64,000 nt of DNA from Manihot esculenta (Eukaryota > Streptophyta > Magnoliopsida > Malpighiales > Euphorbiaceae). Each line of letters opens with the position of its first letter. The first letter of the stretch is position 1. Where the stretch lies: NCBI RefSeq assembly GCF_001659605.2, contig NC_035162.2, forward strand, positions 11,551,248 through 11,615,247. Reading direction: 5' to 3'. Positions 57,600 to 64,000 of this stretch are shown here, in pieces. Made by a program: the position numbers and the translations under genes. The notes below the pieces were generated by a model. The model ran no database searches, was not told the DNA's origin, and saw nothing but the letters and a program-made list of their open reading frames with translations.

Positions 57600-60500
57600 G
57601 CAAGACCCACTTAAAACTTCAGAAACAATATTAAAGTCTAAGAATAACATAAAAAGACTAAGTGAAGTTCATACTCAGACCTTAAATCTAGCCTTAATTT
57701 CAAGAATAAAAAGGTACAAAGCAAAACTCATATCTTAGAAACGTAGGACTGATTTCTAGTATGACACGACAAGATTTAGTAACCAAACAAAATAGCAGCG
57801 CTTATGCTTTGGAGCTCTGACCATCTGATGACCAAAAATAATGATTCTAACAAAACTAAGCTAGCAGAAACCAGCTTAAACACCCTTATTAAAGCTCAAA
57901 AGGAAATACAAAAGCAACAAAATAGCAACCATAAGCATCCTCTTCTCAACCAATAAACCACAAATAATCAAATTAAGTCTTTAATGGAAAGAGGTTGCTA
58001 TAAAAAATAAGAATTGGATCGAGACACTTTCAATTTAAAATAAAAGCAGATTTTAACACTTTTAATAGAATCACTGAGAATGTGATAAATACCGTAAAAA
58101 ATATCTATTGAGAAGATATATAAACTATTGTCTTATCAATTTATTGTATACACTAAAGTATTATTAAAAAACTTTCAATAATTTATAAAAATAAAAAATC
58201 AATAGACCAAAAAAAAAAGTAATTTAATATAAAACTCCGTGGATAGGTCCAACTACTAAAAAATCAACAAAAACTATATATATTTGAGAAAGAAAATCCC
58301 TAAACAGGTAGGGAAATTCTACGGTCCAAATGAGAGGCAGGAAATATCGATGATAATCAGAAAGAAATAAACTTTTTTTTTTCAAAAGAAAAAACTTTCT
58401 CTTATAAAAGAAAAAAAGTCTATTTTTTTAAAATTTAAATAATATATATTACACGAATCATATTATTTTTTATTATAAAAAAATATAAATATTTATTTTA
58501 ATAAAATGAAAGAAAGGAAAAAGAAAAAAAAAACCATTCTATGAGTTCTTAGAAGAAAATATAGATATTAATAAATCAGTGACTCATCAACTTGTACATT
58601 ACTGTGATGATGACTTACATAGAAGCGTTGGAAGCTTGTTCCCAGTGGTTTGCAGACAAGATATTGACAAGCACAAGTGAAAATGTAGGGTTGCAATCAC
58701 TCAAGAAGAATCAAGCTGAAGCTTGTAACATAACAACTTTGTATTGGTGGTGGGTTCCAGAGACTACTCTCATTGAATCAAGCCCACACACCTTGCTAAG
58801 GAAGAAATGTAACCAAGACTTTTTAATGGCAACCTATCAATTCACTCGTTGCCTTGTAAAAATTTTATCTTGATGGATTCCCAATTGTTTGATTGTGAGT
58901 TTAATTTGTTGCACTTTGCCCTTATCCTTTCACTGTTCTAAACATCACTTCATCCCAATGCGACAACACATTATGACTTTGTTTTCATATATCGTGCATG
59001 GGGTCATGAGAATAGACAGAAAGAGGAACACAAGGTCTGAATGGGCATTTCTACATTGTTTTCTTGGAAATAATACCTAAATTCATCCGCCCAATCAATA
59101 CACTATACGATAGCTAAATTATGATATGTCTCGAATTTGAATTTCAATTAATAAAATCCTGTGGGTAAGAAAGTTCTATATATCCATTTTTTTTTTCAAT
59201 TACATATCCTACGGCGTCGTACTATCACCATGGTATGCACCGAAAATAAAACAAAATTTTAAAACTAATTAGCCATGTCAGTCCAAAAATAATCGTCACC
59301 AAAAAATTGTGTCCAGCTCAGCATCTAGCAAACGCAAACCTCAGACGCAGAATTCAATCCATCTCGTGAAGCTCTTCATTTCCCAATTCCGCGTTTACAC
59401 CACCACCGGCGTAAGGAGCAATAATCCACACGCGCACCCACAGCTACAGACGACGCGCCACGTAGCCGGTCCACCACCGACAGTGAAACGCGGCATGGTG
59501 GACCTACTCGACCAAAAAGGAGAAAAAAGAAAAGACTTGGGTGGCATGTGAGAGTCTTGAGAATTAAATTAAAAAAATGATTATGGCGTGATATTAATGA
59601 GATCTTTAATTTCATAATCATCTAACTAATTCTTTAATGAATATGTTTGGCGCTTTCGATCTATACATGAAATAGTAATTACTTACGTCCTCCTAATTTA
59701 TTATTATTATTAATGATGTTTAACTAACTTTACTTAATTTTAAATAAGTGAGAATCCAATGCCGTAGATATTTTAAATTTATAGATAATTATCTGTATAT
59801 TTACAATTTTTTATTGAAATCTTTTTTATGATCATATTTTGTTAGGTTTACATTTTACATATGAAATATTCGAATTTGAGACTTCCCCTCTTAATTTCCT
59901 CATCTCTCTCTTCTTCCATTCCTAATCATCTTCTTCCAATATTTTATTATTGTTCACTGCTGAGTTCACTGAATCCTCCTATAAACAATAAAATTTTTAC
60001 GTACTTCAGGAGATCCACCTTCCCCAGTGGCTTGCGTCTCTTTCATGAGCTTTTAATTGCTCCACCATCGGCCGCATCCTTGCCAATTCATCTTGCTCTC
60101 TTTCTACTATCAAGAATAATATACTGAAAAATTATGCATAATGTAAAAGAGAGAATAAAAAAAAGACTTTATATGGTCCCATATATTCATGCATGAAAGA
60201 CAGAATCGAAGATGAGAAACATATATAAGAAAGTGAGAGAACTTAGATAAATTATATTTTTATAATATGCTACATTAATTCGATTATTAAAATAATAAAT
60301 TATAAAAAAATTACCAATTTTTATTTAACTAATAAATTAGTGGATATTGAGATTAGAGTTGATATGAATCAATTCAATTTCATCAAAATAAAATATATAT
60401 TTAAATTGTGAAATTTTTAATATAATTTATTTTATAAATAATATTCTTGAGTGTTGGAATTTATATGTTGGATAGATTATATATATTTTTTTTTAAAAAT

Positions 60501-61480
60501 TAATATAAATATAAAATTTGAAAAGAAGTGTCAAAACTAAGGGAAATAATGAAATAACCAGCGTGCTAGTGAAGTTGAAACTGGCATAAAAGCTTGGTAG
60601 TGAAATTTAATAGCACGGGTTTGAAAATCTGTCTTGGACTGAGACCTTTTTAGACCAGCAAGCACGTTAACTCAAACAACACAATCATTACAACAAGAGC
60701 GAGAGAGAAACTTTCAGAAATTAAATTCCGTTTCAGATTGCTTCATCTTGGGGCTATTTCTTTTACCATTTTAGTTTCAGGTTCAGCAAATCAATCCATG
60801 TCTCACGTTATCATGTCATCTATATAGAATTAATGGAATGAGTGACAGCCACTGCGGTGGTAAACAATAGTAAGCAGCAAAGAGAGACGAAATTTCAATG
60901 AAAAGAATAGGTGGTAGAGGTCAGTGCGTCAATTCCGGCGCAGGTCAAATGCGATCACACGCCCATCCATATCTCAATTTTTTTTACTATTTTTTAATGT
61001 TTGTGTACTGTCCCTCAGATCTGCACATTTCCATAGTAAATTCCATTTGTTACTATTTTTATTTCCTTATAAAAAATTATTTAATATACATATATATTAA
61101 ATATGAATATATTAATGAATTAATTATCTTAATAAAAATAGCATATGATATGAAAGACCAGCAATAAATATTTATTATTTTGAGAAAAAAATCTCCATAT
61201 TCATGAAATAAAATTTAATTAGATTTTAATTTATAATAATTACAAAAGTATAAATGAGAGGGAGAGGGGAGATGAGAACTGGGTAGAAGCGCGTTGGGAG
61301 GTAGAGTTGGAGTATAACCCAATATTTAACAGATTTGCTTTGCATTTTGCAATTTCATATCCCAAAGAAAATACTTATATAAAAACAATAGTTTTCTAGT
61401 TTCACGAGAGCTCTGTCCTGATTGGATCCATACAAAATCTCTCTCCTAACTCTATCATATCACCCAAACGAGGTTTAAAG
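57600..61480. other. Gene-free stretch, with a GC-richer island at 59.31-59.53 kb
   Basis: 57.6-58.0 kb read on the minus strand has a loose look of retroelement 3' DNA, but no diagnostic motif. 58.59-58.87 kb holds a 93-codon plus-strand ORF I do not recognise. 59.31-59.53 kb is a CG-rich island with ORFs on both strands and no domain. 60.1-60.6 kb and 61.0-61.2 kb are AT-rich. The last part approaches the promoter of the methyltransferase gene. Confidence 0.35.
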
Positions 61481-61642
61481 ACTTGAATGAGGGAGAGGGA
61501 TACATGTAATTCAGATTTCCAGTTAAAACAGAAGCTGAAGACTCGAGCTTTAAAGTATTCGTCAATTCTCGCTGATTTTCGGGGATCTTCTTTAGCTCTT
61601 TCTACCCCCAGTCTAGTAGCATTTCTCTTTTGCCCATTTAAG

Positions 61643-62367
61643 GTAGTTGTTTTTTTTTGCTAATTTTGACTACTTTGCTCATCTTTTATCTTTTGTTGGT
61701 TTGGTTCAGATTGCGAATGATTTTGTTTCTCTCTTTCTGTTGCCTATTTGATTGATATGTATCAGTTTCATTCATTTCTTATAGATTTTAGTTTTGGGCT
61801 GTATGTGTGTGAGGTGCTGCAATGAAGTGAAATTTTACTGGAAATTTAGTTTGGCTGCTTCTTCGAGGTTAAGGACCTCATTGAAAGTGATTCTAATGTT
61901 TTATTGGGGGAAAAAGTATCTCTTTACTTGCTCTTTAGTTTCTTTGATTCTCAATTGCCTCGTTTTCCTTTCTTCTGGGTATTACAAATAAAGTTAAATC
62001 TTTCAAAATTTTCTGCTTTTTTTTTTCCAGTCACCGACTTTGGTGTTGCTGGACTATGATCTAGCATCATTCCTTGAGAAATGATCTTCAGTAATGATAC
62101 CATTTTCTTCTTTCTCTTGTTTCAGCCAGTTTTAGAGTAAACTATTGGCAGTTTTGGTTCAAACCGGAGTTTTTAACTTTGTCTGCTATTTAGGAATTTT
62201 ATAGATTAAAGAACATTTCCCAGCTCTCGCTTTTTTTTTTATCTCATTTTAGTGAAAATCTTATATGGGTTTCTCCATTTCTATTTTTTGGACTTTGCTT
62301 CACTGAAGAAGCTACTGGGTTTATCAGGTGATATTATAAATTTTACTTTGATTGTCGGAGTTTTCAG
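61643..62367 (+). other. 5'-UTR intron of the QUL-type methyltransferase gene
   Basis: A donor TTAAG|GTAGTT at 61642/61643 and an acceptor GTTTTCAG at 62367, eight bases before the start codon, define a 725-bp intron following a leader exon that starts somewhere near 61.45 kb. Both signals are good, and a T-rich tract precedes the acceptor. Confidence 0.6.
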
Positions 62368-62375
62368 GTTAGAAA

Positions 62376-64000
62376 ATGTCAAGGCCTCTGCATCGAGGCA
62401 TATCCGGCATGCGGATCTCCGGGAACAACCACGATTTATGGGATTCCCAAATGAAAGATAAAACAGAAAAGGAAGATTTGGATAGGAACCGCTCTTCGGA
62501 TCACAGTTATTTATCCCTCCAGTTTCCTCTCAAAGTACTTCTCGCTGATAATAATTCTCCTTCTAAATATGGAAGCAGAGAAAATGGCTTTGCTTCTGAT
62601 CCATTCAGCATTGGGACTCCACGGAGCAGGCACAAATTAACATTGTTACTTTTGAAGTTGAGCTTAGTTGTGATTTTAGTTCTTGCTCTTACGGGATCTT
62701 TATGGTGGACTATCTCAATATCAGCCTCGTCAAGAGGTCAAATACTCCATAACTATAGGCGACTTCAGGAGCAACTTGTTTCGGACTTATGGGATATTGG
62801 CGAGCTGTCTCTTGGTTCTTCAAGGTTTAAGGAAGTGGAATTCTGTTCTCAGGAGTCTGAAAATTATGTTCCTTGCTTCAATGTATCAGAGAATCTTGCT
62901 TTGGGTTTTTCTAATGGTGATGAGAATGACCGTCATTGTGGGCAAGGGTCAAGGCAAAGCTGTCTACTGCTTCCCCCAGTAAATTATAGGATTCCTCTGC
63001 GGTGGCCTACTGGAAGGGATGTCATCTGGGTTTCAAATGTTAAAATTACTGCACAGGAGGTACTCTCCTCCGGTAGTCTGACCAAGAGGTGAGCAGAAAA
63101 ATTTTCAACCATGCAACTCTTATTTTATTCCCAACTGTTCCTTTGGTTATTCTTTAATTTATTTGTCAGGATGATGATGTTAGATGAGGAGCAGATTTCC
63201 TTTCGTTCATCCTCTATGTTTGATGGTGTTGAAGATTACTCGCATCAAATTGCTGAAATGATTGGACTGAGAAATGAATCTAACTTAATACAAGCTGGGG
63301 TAAGTGAATATCTACTATCTTTTTCTTTCAGCCTCATGCTTATGGAAATCAACTCATTGCCCATCTTATCTGGCTTCTTAATTTGGTGACCTGGGAGCAG
63401 TGCTATAATCTGGTCCTGACCTCCAGTGATCCTGTCAAATAATAGAAAAAGTGGAAAACTCTCTACTAAACAGTTAGAGGTGCTAATTTTCAATTTTCAC
63501 ATTTGTGTGGGAAATGTAAATCTGGCAACAAGCAATACAGATTTATTCAGAAAGTATTTGTGTTGGTTAATCTAGGATAGTTGATGATGTTACAAGGACT
63601 TTGTTATTATCTGGATGCAAAAAAGAAGCGTGCTATACATGGTGATGGTTGCTTTATACTGACGCTTTCTTGCGATGTCTACATGCACTTCCAATGTTGT
63701 ATTTTTGGTATCAGTTATCCTTTATGTGAAGTAAGTTTAAATAATAGCTCCTATTGATTTCCTAATTTTTGCAGGTAAGAACCATTTTGGACATAGGATG
63801 CGGTTATGGTAGCTTTGGAGCACATCTATTTCCGAAACAACTTTTAACTATGTGCATTGCAAACTATGAAGCTTCAGGCAGTCAAGTTCAACTTACTCTT
63901 GAAAGAGGTCTTCCTGCAATGATTAATTCCTTCTCTTCAAAACAGTTGCCATATCCTTCTCTCTCCTTTGATATGTTGCATTGTGCACGGTGTGGCATTG
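62376..64000 (+). CDS. Golgi S-adenosylmethionine-dependent methyltransferase, QUASIMODO2-like (QUL1/QUL2, PMT type); 3' part outside the window
   Basis: Member of the plant DUF248/PMT family (PF03141), thought to methylate pectin (homogalacturonan) in the Golgi; QUL1/QUL2 also affect vascular development. Exons seen: 62376-63088, 63170-63299 and 63775 to the window edge, joining in frame (AG|GATG and GGG|GTA), 356 whole codons so far of roughly 600-690. Residues 1-86 form a cytosolic tail longer than I recall for QUL1; residues about 87-116 are one membrane anchor (type II). Then NYRRLQEQLVSDLWDI, YVPCFNVSENL, RHC, PLRWPTGRDVIWVSNVKIT, FDGVEDYSHQIAEMIGL and the SAM-binding TILDIGCGYGSFGAHL (from residue 284). 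GSQVQLTLERGLPAMI follows. No break is seen up to position 64000. Confidence 0.93.

Noticed and set aside
58592..58873. 93-codon plus-strand ORF
   Set aside because: No recognised family, no splice context and no promoter signals nearby; it could be chance in a mixed-composition island.
1..64000. Conserved plant microRNA precursors and tRNA genes
   Set aside because: None of the common mature microRNA sequences I know, nor a tRNA with box A/B spacing, was noticed by eye. A proper covariance scan was not possible, so absence is not proven.

Overview
This is a 64-kb window of nuclear DNA from a flowering plant, almost certainly a eudicot and probably a rosid. Malpighiales such as the spurge family is a guess from protein resemblance only. 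The evidence is spliced genes with GT-AG introns, genes far apart in very AT-rich DNA, plant-only families (EXORDIUM/PHI-1, WIP zinc fingers, UGT85 glucosyltransferases, QUASIMODO-like methyltransferases, class II plastid DAHP synthase), and decayed plastid DNA.

Layout. 1-2165 (minus): 5' part of a plastid DAHP synthase gene, entry enzyme of the shikimate pathway; its 3' end lies left of the window. 2.3-9.8 kb: AT-rich gene-poor DNA with a LINE/RNase H remnant near 4.3-4.7 kb. 9892-12.3 kb (minus): an FBW2-type F-box gene with a 5'-UTR intron. 14.8-34.5 kb: six intronless PHI-1/EXORDIUM genes, five on the minus strand and a sixth, divergent one on the plus strand; this is the main feature of the window. 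36.8-38.4 kb (plus): a two-exon UGT85A-type glucosyltransferase. 40.1-41.65 kb: a mosaic of a foldback repeat, a 53-bp tandem duplication and decayed plastid DNA (ndhB intron/exon, atpB). 42.6-43.6 kb (minus): a TT1-type WIP zinc-finger gene. 45.7-49.4 kb (minus): a six-exon RRM protein gene with a 37-bp exon and an upstream ORF overlapping its start. 49.9-61.4 kb: long stretch without a recognisable gene. 62.4-64.0 kb (plus): 5' part of a QUL/PMT-type Golgi methyltransferase gene, cut by the window edge.

The genes form no operon or evident pathway cluster. Several act in cell-wall growth and phenylpropanoid/aromatic metabolism (DAHP synthase, TT1, UGT85A, EXORDIUM, QUL), but I see no evidence that co-location is functional. 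Two gene pairs recall Arabidopsis neighbours from memory: FBW2 with EXO, and UGT85A with DHS3. No wholly new system was recognised; the best leads are the EXORDIUM array, the plastid-DNA mosaic, a diverged repeat shared by 18.9 and 55.3 kb, a foldback element with candidate target-site duplications, and the overlapping upstream ORF of the RRM gene.
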